This document shows, piece by piece, positions 35,134 to 42,400 of a DNA stretch of 64,000 nucleotides. A program made the translations under genes and the position numbers. This DNA comes from Azospirillum sp. TSH64 (GTDB lineage: Bacteria; Pseudomonadota; Alphaproteobacteria; Azospirillales; Azospirillaceae). Under the pieces are notes generated by a model, which saw only the letters and a program-made list of their open reading frames with translations, searched no databases and had not been told where the DNA came from. Position 1 is the stretch's first letter; each line of letters starts with the position of its first letter. Location: positions 1,619,876-1,683,875 of the forward strand of contig NZ_LGQW01000015.1 in NCBI RefSeq assembly GCF_003116035.1. Direction: 5' to 3'.

Positions 35134-36306
35134 ATGCGCATCGTCGAAATCCGCGAGCAGACCGCCGGCATCAAGTCCGACATCGCCAACGCCTTCATCG
35201 ATTTCAGCCAGATGACGTGCAGCGTCGTCGCGGTGGTCACCGACGTGGTGCGCGACGGCAAGCCGGTGATCGGCTACGGCTTCAACTCGAACGGCCGTTA
35301 TGCCGCGGGCGGGCTGCTGCGCGAGCGCTTCATCCCCCGGCTGATGTCGGCCGCACCCGACAGCCTGCTCGACGACACCGGCGAGAACCTCGACCCGTTC
35401 CGCATCTGGGCGCGGCTGATGACCAACGAGAAGCCGGGCGGCCATGGCGAGCGCTCCGTCGCCGTCGGCACCATCGACATGGCGGTGTGGGATGCCGTGG
35501 CGAAGATCGCCGGCGTGCCGCTCTACCGCCTGCTGGCCGACCGTTACCGCGGTGGGGTGGCCGACGACAGCGTCTGGGTCTACGCGGCGGGCGGCTATTA
35601 CTATCCAGGCAAGGATGTGACGGCGCTTCAGGACGAGATGCGCAGCTACCGCGACCGCGGCTACAAGGTCGTGAAGATGAAGATCGGCGGCGCACCGCTG
35701 GAGGAGGATCTCCGCCGCATCGACGCGGTGCTGGAGGTGGTCGGGTCGGGCGAGAACCTGTGCGTCGATGCCAATGGCCGCTTCGACCTCGCCACCGCGA
35801 TCAAATACGCCGAGGCGCTGAAGCCCTACGGCCTGTTCTGGTACGAGGAAGCCGGCGATCCGCTGGACTATGCGCTGCAGGCCGAACTCGCCAACCATTA
35901 CGACCGGCCGATGGCGACGGGCGAGAACCTGTTCTCCCACCAGGATGCCCGCAACCTGATCCGCCATGGCGGCATGCGGCCCGACCGCGACTGGCTGCAG
36001 TTCGACTGTGCCTTGAGCTATGGACTCGTCGAGTATCTGCGCACGCTGGACATGCTGAAAGACAATGGCTGGTCCAGCCGTCGGGTGGTGCCGCATGGCG
36101 GGCACCAGATGTCGCTGAACATCGCCGCCGGCCTGCATCTGGGCGGCAACGAATCCTATCCGGACGTCTTCAAGCCCTTCTGCGGTTTCGCCGACGGTAT
36201 CGCAGTCGAGGATGGCCGCGTGCGCTTGCCCGATCTGCCCGGCGTCGGTTTCGAGGCGAAGTCGGAACTGTTCGCGACGATGAGCGGGCTGCTGGAAACC
36301 AGATAA
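35134..36306 (+). CDS. tarD: D(-)-tartrate dehydratase, enolase superfamily
   Basis: Dehydrates D-tartrate to oxaloacetate (EC 4.2.1.81). The 390-residue protein follows the mandelate-racemase subgroup: KMKIGGA (Lys183), metal ligands in CVDANGRF (Asp212), WYEEAGD (Glu238) and MATGENLFS (Glu264), and the catalytic His321 in VPHGGHQMSLNIAAG. These lie one position from Lys184/His322 of the Bradyrhizobium enzyme as I recall it. Start at ATG 35134 follows AGGGGAA. The divergent LysR gene probably controls it. Confidence 0.92.
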   Translation: MRIVEIREQTAGIKSDIANAFIDFSQMTCSVVAVVTDVVRDGKPVIGYGFNSNGRYAAGGLLRERFIPRLMSAAPDSLLDDTGENLDPFRIWARLMTNEKPGGHGERSVAVGTIDMAVWDAVAKIAGVPLYRLLADRYRGGVADDSVWVYAAGGYYYPGKDVTALQDEMRSYRDRGYKVVKMKIGGAPLEEDLRRIDAVLEVVGSGENLCVDANGRFDLATAIKYAEALKPYGLFWYEEAGDPLDYALQAELANHYDRPMATGENLFSHQDARNLIRHGGMRPDRDWLQFDCALSYGLVEYLRTLDMLKDNGWSSRRVVPHGGHQMSLNIAAGLHLGGNESYPDVFKPFCGFADGIAVEDGRVRLPDLPGVGFEAKSELFATMSGLLETR

Positions 36307-36422
36307 CTGCACTCAGGTTCAAGGTCCGGACCTGTTCCATTGGGAGACGGCATCGCCAATGGTCGATTCGGCCATTGACCGAGCGATTTACTGTGTCAAT
36401 CTGTTGGAGGTCGCAACGTTTC

Positions 36423-36438
36423 AGAAAGGAGGTGATCC
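36423..36438 (+). promoter_or_regulatory. Extended Shine-Dalgarno, full complement of 16S 3' end
   Basis: AGAAAGGAGGTGATCC is the exact reverse complement of the conserved 16S rRNA 3' tail GGATCACCTCCTTTCT. The GGAGG core is eight bases before ATG 36440, so it decides that start. Sixteen paired bases are far beyond the usual four to six. Confidence 0.85.
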
Positions 36439-36439
36439 A

Positions 36440-36619
36440 ATGTCTCATGGAGCCAGTCCGGTCGTCGCCGTTTTGTTCGGTCTCGCCACTCTCCTGACGG
36501 CGGGGATCGCCAACGCGGACTGTTCGCCCAACCACAGCGCGAGCGCGTCGCCGCCGCCGGCCTCCAGCACCGTCGGGTCTGCTGGAACACCGGCGCCCAG
36601 CAGCACGCGCGGCGGGTGA
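36440..36619 (+). CDS. Small exported Ser/Pro-rich protein (59 residues)
   Basis: From the ATG set by an extraordinary ribosome site, the product has a signal peptide (SPVVAVLFGLATLLTAGIANA) and a short mature part that begins DCSPNHSASASPPPAS and ends PSSTRGG, all Ser/Pro/Thr/Ala. One Cys follows the cleavage site. It is monocistronic, followed 40 bp later by a strong terminator. No family is recognised; expected to be very highly translated when transcribed. Confidence 0.75.
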   Translation: MSHGASPVVAVLFGLATLLTAGIANADCSPNHSASASPPPASSTVGSAGTPAPSSTRGG

Positions 36620-36659
36620 CGGCCGAACGCTGACGACCAGGAAAATCCATGCACAGGAA

Positions 36660-36691
36660 CGGGCCGCCCCTCACCGGGCGGCCCGTTTTCT
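36660..36691 (+). terminator. Rho-independent terminator
   Basis: Ten-bp stem CGGGCCGCCC (36660-36669) with GGGCGGCCCG (36676-36685) and tail TTTTCTTTG, ending the small exported-protein transcript. Confidence 0.85.
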
Positions 36692-36759
36692 TTGTGCCGC
36701 GCTTTCTGTGACTTGGTCCATGTGACAGCGGAGGGCGAAAATCGGTTGTGGCGGGGGCT

Positions 36760-36781
36760 ATTCGAAAAGTACTGTACGAAT
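36760..36781. promoter_or_regulatory. Inverted repeat ATTCG / CGAAT around GTACTGTAC in AT-rich island
   Basis: ATTCG (36760-36764) and CGAAT (36777-36781) flank the perfect palindrome GTACTGTAC (36769-36777). It lies in an AT-rich stretch (about 36760-36845), unusual for this GC-rich DNA, upstream of the carbonic-anhydrase-like gene, and is a candidate operator/promoter. The factor is unknown. Confidence 0.4.
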
Positions 36782-36896
36782 GGATTTTTATTGCTTTTCC
36801 ATATGGTGATATACCTTATGTCGTAATTTTTAATAATTTGCCGCCACCATTGCGCGTGAAACCTCGATATGGGTTCGAGGCGTGTTGGAGGGCAAG

Positions 36897-37451
36897 ATGG
36901 ATCACTCGACCGGTCATCACCATGGCTGCTGCCAGGGCGAACACAGCTCGCGCCGCGGGTTCCTGAAGCTGGCGACGCTGGGCGCCGGCGTGACGCTGAT
37001 GGCGCCGATGATGATGAGCCGCCCGGCGCAGGCCGGGGGGGTCGACACGCTGCTGCTGACCTGCATGGACTACCGGCTGATGGCGCGGGTGGCCGAGTAC
37101 ATGGAAGGGCGCAGTCTCAAGGAGAAATACGACCATATCGTCCTGGCCGGTGCCAGCCTGGGCGCGCTGAACGACAAGAAGCCGGCCTGGGGCGAAGCCT
37201 TCTGGGATGAGGTGGAGATCGCCCGCGACCTGCATCATGTGAAGCGGCTGATCGTCATGGATCACCGCGATTGCGGTGCGTACAAGGCGTTCCTTAACCT
37301 CGATCTGGCCGGTGACCCGCGCCGGGAAAGCGACGTGCACGGCCAGTATCTGACGAAGCTCCGGACGATTGCCAAACAGCGCCATCCCGATCTGGAGGTC
37401 GAACTGCTGATCATGGATCTCGACGGCAAGGTCGAGACGATGGCGGCATAG
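36897..37451 (+). CDS. Tat-exported beta-carbonic-anhydrase-like protein
   Basis: A 184-residue protein from ATG 36897 (GGAG nearby). The N-terminus is His/Cys-rich (HSTGHHHGCCQGEH), then a twin-arginine signal SSRRGFLKLATLGAGVTLMAP. The mature part carries the beta-carbonic anhydrase zinc pattern: Cys56-x-Asp58-x-Arg60 in TCMDYR, and His123-x-x-Cys126 in MDHRDCGAYK. It is shorter than classical beta-CAs, so catalysis is not certain; hydration of CO2 or a metal-binding role in the periplasm are the options. It stands alone with an AT-rich promoter region. Confidence 0.8.
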   Translation: MDHSTGHHHGCCQGEHSSRRGFLKLATLGAGVTLMAPMMMSRPAQAGGVDTLLLTCMDYRLMARVAEYMEGRSLKEKYDHIVLAGASLGALNDKKPAWGEAFWDEVEIARDLHHVKRLIVMDHRDCGAYKAFLNLDLAGDPRRESDVHGQYLTKLRTIAKQRHPDLEVELLIMDLDGKVETMAA

Positions 37452-37510
37452 CGGCAGGATGACCGGCACTCCTGCCCCGGTTCCGAGGAAGGAGTGCCGG
37501 CAGGCGGCCG

Positions 37511-38344
37511 TCACATGTCCAGACCCAGGTCCAGGTTCGGGGCGCTGTGGGTCAGCCAGCCGCAGCTGATCATGTCGACGCCGGTCTCGGCGATGGCGCG
37601 CACGGTGGCGAGCGTGACGTTGCCCGATGCCTCGGTCAGCAAACGGCCATCCACCATCCGCACCGCGCGGCGCAGCGTGTCCGGGTCCATGTTGTCGAGC
37701 AGCACGACATCGACCGGCAGGCCCAGCAGCTCGTCAAGCTGGTCGAGCGTGTCGACCTCGACCTCCACCTTGACCATGTGGCCGATGGCGGCGCGGACGC
37801 GCTCCACCGCCGGGCGCACGCCGCCGGCGACGGCGATGTGGTTGTCCTTGATCAGCACGGCGTCATCCAGCCCGAAACGGTGGTTGAAGCCGCCGCCCAG
37901 CTTGACCGCATGCTTCTCCAGAACGCGCAGACCCGGGGTGGTCTTGCGGGTGCAGACGATGCGCGTTTTCGTGCCCTCCACCTCGCGCACCAGGGCGCGG
38001 GTGGCGGTGGCGATGCCGGACAGCCGGCCCATCAGGTTCAACGCCGTGCGCTCCGCCGTCAGCAGGGCGCGGGCCTTGCCGGTCAGGGTGGCGATGGTGC
38101 CGCCGGAGAGCACGTCGTCGCCGTCCGCGCGCTCCACCGTCACCGACATGCCGGGGTCGAGCAGGCGGAAGGCGATCAGCGCCGCCTCCAGCCCGGCGAC
38201 GCGGCCGTCCTTGCGGGCGGCGATGCGGGCGGTCGCCACCGCGTCGGCCGGGATGATGCTGTCGGTGGTGATGTCGCCGGCCCGGCCCAGATCCTCCGCC
38301 AGGGCGGCGCGGACGATGGGCTCGACGGTCAGAGGATGCAGCAT
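37511..38344 (-). CDS. nadC: Nicotinate-nucleotide pyrophosphorylase
   Basis: Converts quinolinate and PRPP to nicotinate mononucleotide in de novo NAD synthesis. The 277-residue protein from ATG 38344 has [45 protein letters not shown] (quinolinate/PRPP site), [15 protein letters not shown], and [14 protein letters not shown], all NadC hallmarks. It overlaps nadB by 16 bp and is last in nadA-nadB-nadC. Confidence 0.96.
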   Translation of the reverse strand: MLHPLTVEPIVRAALAEDLGRAGDITTDSIIPADAVATARIAARKDGRVAGLEAALIAFRLLDPGMSVTVERADGDDVLSGGTIATLTGKARALLTAERTALNLMGRLSGIATATRALVREVEGTKTRIVCTRKTTPGLRVLEKHAVKLGGGFNHRFGLDDAVLIKDNHIAVAGGVRPAVERVRAAIGHMVKVEVEVDTLDQLDELLGLPVDVVLLDNMDPDTLRRAVRMVDGRLLTEASGNVTLATVRAIAETGVDMISCGWLTHSAPNLDLGLDM

Positions 38345-39978
38345 GCGGCGTCTCCGGGCAGGGGGCCGGCGGCGCCGGCCAGGTCGCTGAGGGTCAGGGT
38401 GCGGGAGAGGGAAGCGGGGTTCGGCAGGGGATGGTCGCTGCGGCAATGGGCACCGCGGCTTTCCTCCCGCGCCAGGGCGGCATGGATGACCAGACGGCCG
38501 ACCAGCAGCCGGTTGCGGGCCTCGCCCCAGTGCCGGACGATGTCCGGCGGAGCCTGGACGGTGTCGTGGGTGTCGCCGTCTTCGCAGCGGAGCATGTCGA
38601 GCGCCGCCGCCAGCCGGTCGAGCTTGCGCCGGGCGGCCAGCAGCCCCAGCCCGTTGCGGACCAGACCGGCCCCGTCATAGAGCGCCGTCCGTGCCTCCGC
38701 CCCGATGGCGTCCAGCAGGGCATGGCCGACATCGGCGGCGACCGCCGGCGGGCGGGGCAGGGCGAAGGGCGGCAGCGGCGCCAGCGGGCGCTCGGCCACG
38801 TCGCGGGCGACGCGGGCGCCGAACACCAGCGCCTCCAGCAGGGAATTGCTCGCCAGCCGGTTGGCGCCGTGGACACCGGTGCAGGCGACCTCGCCGCAGG
38901 CCCACAGCCCCTCCAGGCTGGTCCGCCCGTCGGCGTCGGTGACCACCCCGCCCATATGGTAGTGGGCGGCGGGCGCCACCGGCATCGGCTCCGCGAAAGG
39001 ATCCAGCCCATGCTCGGCGCAGAGGGCCAGCACGGTGGGGAAGCCGTCCGGCTTGGCGGCCAGCGCCGGGCGCAGGTCGAGGAACACCGGCTCCCCCGCC
39101 GCGACGCGCCGGCCGATGGCGCGGGCCACCACGTCGCGTGGCGCCAGTTCCGCCAGCGGATGCTCGTCCGGCATGAAGCGGTGGCCCTGGCGGTCGAGCA
39201 GCAGGGCGCCCGCCCCGCGCAACGCCTCGGTCAGCAGCGGCACCGGGTCGGCATCGACGGCCAGCGCCGTCGGGTGGAACTGGACGAACTCCAGGTCGGC
39301 GAGAGTGGCACCGGCCCGCGCGGCGATGGCCAGCCCGTCGCCGGTGGCCTCAGCCGGGTTGGTGGTGCGGGCGAAGGCGGCGCCGATGCCGCCGGTCGCC
39401 AGGATCACGCGCGGCGCCCGGTGCAGCACCCAGCCCTGCCCATGGCAGGCCAGCAGACCGCAGACCCGGCCGTTGCGCAGCACGAGATCGACGGCGAAGG
39501 CGTCGGTCTCCACCCGCACCGACGGGGTGGCGCGCAGGCGGTCCGCCAGGGCGGTGACCAGGGTGCGGCCGGTGGCGTCGCCGCCGGCATGGACGATGCG
39601 CGCCGCGCCATGCGCGGCTTCCCGGCCGAGCAGCGGCGAGCCGTCGGGCGCGCGGTCGAAGGGCAGGCCGTCCGCCAGCAGCCGGCGAACCTCGGCGGCG
39701 CCGTTGCGGGTCAGCAGGGCCGCCATCGCCGCATCGACCAGACCGGCCCCGGCGGCGACGGTGTCGGCGGCATGGTCCTCCGGCCGGTCGCCGGGACCGA
39801 CAGCGGCGGCGATGCCGCCCTGGGCGTAGAGGCTGGAGCCGCCGGGCAGTCCGGCGGTCTTGGTGATCAGCGTGACCGCGCGGGGCGCCAGTTGCAGCAC
39901 CGCGGTCATCCCGGCAAGGCCGGAGCCGACGACGATCACCTCGGCATCGCGGACATCGTAAGGTGTGCTGGAGGTCAT
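38329..39978 (-). CDS. nadB: L-aspartate oxidase
   Basis: FAD enzyme oxidising L-aspartate to iminoaspartate for NAD synthesis. The 549-residue protein from ATG 39978 begins with the dinucleotide fold [18 protein letters not shown] and has [38 protein letters not shown] and [20 protein letters not shown] with [20 protein letters not shown], diagnostic of the succinate-dehydrogenase/NadB group. It follows nadA by 42 bp. The upstream in-frame codons have no family sequence. Confidence 0.96.
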   Translation of the reverse strand: MTSSTPYDVRDAEVIVVGSGLAGMTAVLQLAPRAVTLITKTAGLPGGSSLYAQGGIAAAVGPGDRPEDHAADTVAAGAGLVDAAMAALLTRNGAAEVRRLLADGLPFDRAPDGSPLLGREAAHGAARIVHAGGDATGRTLVTALADRLRATPSVRVETDAFAVDLVLRNGRVCGLLACHGQGWVLHRAPRVILATGGIGAAFARTTNPAEATGDGLAIAARAGATLADLEFVQFHPTALAVDADPVPLLTEALRGAGALLLDRQGHRFMPDEHPLAELAPRDVVARAIGRRVAAGEPVFLDLRPALAAKPDGFPTVLALCAEHGLDPFAEPMPVAPAAHYHMGGVVTDADGRTSLEGLWACGEVACTGVHGANRLASNSLLEALVFGARVARDVAERPLAPLPPFALPRPPAVAADVGHALLDAIGAEARTALYDGAGLVRNGLGLLAARRKLDRLAAALDMLRCEDGDTHDTVQAPPDIVRHWGEARNRLLVGRLVIHAALAREESRGAHCRSDHPLPNPASLSRTLTLSDLAGAAGPLPGDAACCIL

Positions 39979-40020
39979 GGGGGACTCCTGACTCTCCCTT
40001 TCGAGGGCGTTTCTACACAC

Positions 40021-41031
40021 TCACTTCGGCTTCACCGCCAGCATGCGCTCAACCGAGCGGCGGGCACGGGCGGCCAGCGCGTCCGGGATCTCGACGCGAG
40101 GTTCCAGGGTCCGCAGCGAGTCCAGGATGCTCGACAGCGTCACCGTCTTCATGTGCGGGCACAGGTTGCAGGGCCGCACGAACTCCGTCTCGGGCGAGGC
40201 AGCGGCGACGTTGTCGCTCATCGAGCATTCGGTGACCATCAGCACCCGCGGCGGCTTCTCGGTGCCGACGAAGTCGATCATGCGGGCGGTGGAGCCGACG
40301 AAATCGGCGGCCTCCAGCACGTCGGGCGGGCATTCGGGGTGGGCGATCACGGTCAGCCGGTCGAAGCGGCGGCGGAAATCCTCGATCTCGGCGCCGGTGA
40401 AGCGCTCATGCACCTCGCAATGGCCCTTCCAGGCGATGATCTCGACCTTGGTCTGGGTGGCGACGTATTTCGCCAGATACTCGTCGGGCAGGAAAATCAC
40501 CCGGTCGACGCCGAGCGACTCCACCACTTCCACCGCGTTGCCCGAGGTGCAGCAGATGTCGACCTCCGCCTTCACCTCGGCCGAGGTGTTGACGTAGGCC
40601 ACCACCGGGACGCCGGGATGCGCCTCGCGCAGCAGGCGGACGTCGGCGGCGGTGATGCTGTCGGCCAGCGAACAGCCGGCGTTGCGGCTGGGGATCAGCA
40701 CGGTCTTGGCCGGATTGAGCAGCTTCGCCGTCTCCGCCATGAAATGCACGCCGGCCAGCACGATCACGTCGGCATCGGTCTCGGTCGCCTTGGCGGCCAG
40801 CGCCAGGCTGTCGCCGACGATGTCGGCCACGCCGTGGAAGATCTCCGGCGTCTGGTAGTTGTGCGCCAGGATGACGGCGTTGCGCTCGCGCTTCAGCTCG
40901 TTGATGGCGTGGACCAGCGGCGCGTGGAAGGGCCATTCGATGGCCGGCACGACACGTTTCATGCGCTCAAAGATCGGCGCGGTCGCCGCGGCGACGGCAG
41001 GGGTGTAGGCGAGTTCGGCGACCTCGGGCAT
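40021..41031 (-). CDS. nadA: Quinolinate synthase
   Basis: A [4Fe-4S] enzyme that condenses iminoaspartate with dihydroxyacetone phosphate to quinolinate. The 336-residue protein from ATG 41031 (GGAG eight bases upstream) has [71 protein letters not shown] and [14 protein letters not shown]. Several conserved Cys are available for the cluster. First gene of nadABC; two tandem palindromes at 41047-41090 lie in its promoter. Confidence 0.96.
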   Translation of the reverse strand: MPEVAELAYTPAVAAATAPIFERMKRVVPAIEWPFHAPLVHAINELKRERNAVILAHNYQTPEIFHGVADIVGDSLALAAKATETDADVIVLAGVHFMAETAKLLNPAKTVLIPSRNAGCSLADSITAADVRLLREAHPGVPVVAYVNTSAEVKAEVDICCTSGNAVEVVESLGVDRVIFLPDEYLAKYVATQTKVEIIAWKGHCEVHERFTGAEIEDFRRRFDRLTVIAHPECPPDVLEAADFVGSTARMIDFVGTEKPPRVLMVTECSMSDNVAAASPETEFVRPCNLCPHMKTVTLSSILDSLRTLEPRVEIPDALAARARRSVERMLAVKPK

Positions 41032-41046
41032 CGGACGGCTCCGCTC

Positions 41047-41090
41047 TATGCTCGTTCTGAGCAAAACCATATGTGCTCGATAAGAGTATA
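41047..41090. promoter_or_regulatory. Tandem CTC-N5-GAG palindromes in nadA promoter
   Basis: TATGCTC-GTTCT-GAGCAAA (41047-41065) and TGTGCTC-GATAA-GAGTATA (41072-41090) share a 7-5-7 architecture with CTC/GAG inner ends, 25 bp apart, directly upstream of nadA. From memory, alphaproteobacterial NadQ repressor sites have a similar TATACTC/GAGTATA form; NadQ control is inference and nadQ is not in the window. Confidence 0.5.
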
Positions 41091-41203
41091 TCAAGAAGAA
41101 AAGGTGGAGCGGAAACAATCCGGCGCAAGCGGCGTTGTGCGGTGGCGGGGAAGGCCGGCAGCGTGGCCTGTCCCCCTGGTCAGCGCTGTCTGGAGTTTTG
41201 CCG

Positions 41204-41410
41204 ATGAAAGCCTTCCTTGCCGCGCTCTGCGCCATCGTTGTCCTGGCGGGCGGCGCCTGGACGGTGCTGCCGAGCCTGTTCGCCCGCAGCGCCGACGAGA
41301 CCTTCGCGTCGAGCGGAGCGCGGGTGGGAGAGGAGGCGTCGGTTGCGCACCGCAACTTCTCCGGCCGTCCGCAGATCGACCCCCAGCAGGCCGGCAACAC
41401 GCAGAAATGA
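41204..41410 (+). CDS. Small exported or membrane-anchored protein (68 residues)
   Basis: From ATG 41204 with GGAG upstream, encodes a hydrophobic N-terminal segment ([20 protein letters not shown]) and a polar tail with [16 protein letters not shown] and [14 protein letters not shown]. It is divergent from nadA and precedes the formate dehydrogenase cluster by 140 bp. I do not recognise it. The signal-anchor and ribosome site support a real gene. Confidence 0.65.
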   Translation: MKAFLAALCAIVVLAGGAWTVLPSLFARSADETFASSGARVGEEASVAHRNFSGRPQIDPQQAGNTQK

Positions 41411-41550
41411 TCCGGCCAACGGGGAAAACGGATGACCCCGGCAGGGTAGCCCCGACCGGGTAAGGCAACTTTTGCCCGCGCCGGCCGTTAACTAGGCTCG
41501 GGCCGACCATGGCCCCACACAGGGTTTCCGGAGCGGTTTGCGGGAGTGTG

Positions 41551-42159
41551 ATGACGGTTCATGATCCGGAAAGCGGCGCGGAAGACTTGCGTGCCGACGT
41601 CTACCGGCTGCTGGCGCTGACGCTGGCCGCCCCGCCGGGCGCCGACCTGCTGGCGCTGCTGGGCAGTCTCACCGGCGACGCGACGCCGCTCGGCCGGGCC
41701 TTCGACGATCTGGCCGCCCGTGCCCGCGCCGCCGAACCACAGGCGGCTGAGCGGGAGTTCAACGCGCTGTTCATCGGCGTCGTCCAGGGCGAGCTGGTCC
41801 CCTATGCCTCCTACTACCGCACCGGCTTCCTGACCGACCGGCCGCTGTCGGCCCTGCGCGCCGACCTCCAGGCCCTGGGGCTGGAGCGGGCACCCGACGT
41901 GTCGGAGCCGGAGGACCACATCGCCGCGCTCTGCGACGTAATGGCCGTGCTGATCCGCGAGGGGGCCGACCCGGCGGTGCAGCGCCACATGCTGGACAGC
42001 CACCTGACGCCCTGGGCCGGGCGCTTCTTCCAGGATCTGGAGGCGGCGGAGGCGGCCGGCCTCTACCGCCCGGTCGGCACCATCGGCCGCCTGTTCCTGG
42101 AAATCGAGCAGGAGGCCCTGAGCAGACAGATCGACGAATTGGAAGGGGCCGACGCATGA
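41551..42159 (+). CDS. TorD/DmsD-family chaperone for formate dehydrogenase
   Basis: A 202-residue helical protein from ATG 41551 that should hold the molybdoenzyme alpha subunit before cofactor insertion and Tat export. Features: EDLRADVYRLLALTLAAPPG, AEREFNALFIGVVQGELVPYAS with YYRTGFLTDRPLSALR (the TorD family signature YxSxYxxGxLxxxPL), and EPEDHIAALCDVMA. It is first in the cluster and overlaps the next gene by four bases (ATGA), which fits a dedicated chaperone role. Confidence 0.9.
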   Translation: MTVHDPESGAEDLRADVYRLLALTLAAPPGADLLALLGSLTGDATPLGRAFDDLAARARAAEPQAAEREFNALFIGVVQGELVPYASYYRTGFLTDRPLSALRADLQALGLERAPDVSEPEDHIAALCDVMAVLIREGADPAVQRHMLDSHLTPWAGRFFQDLEAAEAAGLYRPVGTIGRLFLEIEQEALSRQIDELEGADA

Positions 42160-42380
42160 AGACGCCGCAAGATCCGTCGTGCAATTCCGCCGCACGCAAT
42201 CCCCTGCAACGCCGCGACATCCTGAAGACGCTGGGCCTGGGGGCCGCCGGCGCCGCAGCGGCTGCCGTGCTGCCGGTCGGCGACGAGGCGCAGGCAATGG
42301 AATCGCCGCAGGAGCAGGTGAAGTCCCGCTACCGCGAAACCGAACACGTCAAGCGCTTCTACGCGCTGAACCGCCTCTAA
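42156..42380 (+). CDS. Small twin-arginine signal protein of formate dehydrogenase cluster
   Basis: A 74-residue protein, length and position typical of the 'formate dehydrogenase region TAT target' family. It has LQRRDILKTLGLGAAGAAAAA, a twin-arginine signal, and a short conserved tail with KSRYRETEHVKRFYALNRL. Such proteins accompany Tat-exported formate dehydrogenases; their exact role is not established. The alpha subunit starts 20 bp later. Confidence 0.88.
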   Translation: MKTPQDPSCNSAARNPLQRRDILKTLGLGAAGAAAAAVLPVGDEAQAMESPQEQVKSRYRETEHVKRFYALNRL

Positions 42381-42400
42381 GGGCGATCCGGAGGGTGTCC

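Noticed and set aside
36423..36438. Fragment of an rRNA gene
   Set aside because: The 16 bases are the complement of the 16S end in sense orientation to a coding start; no further rRNA sequence flanks them.
36748..36966. 72-codon frame in the AT-rich island
   Set aside because: It runs out of frame into the carbonic-anhydrase-like gene and lacks a ribosome site.
38431..41463. Plus-strand open frame of 1010 codons across nadB and nadA
   Set aside because: Both nad genes are certain on the minus strand; the product is low-complexity shadow sequence.
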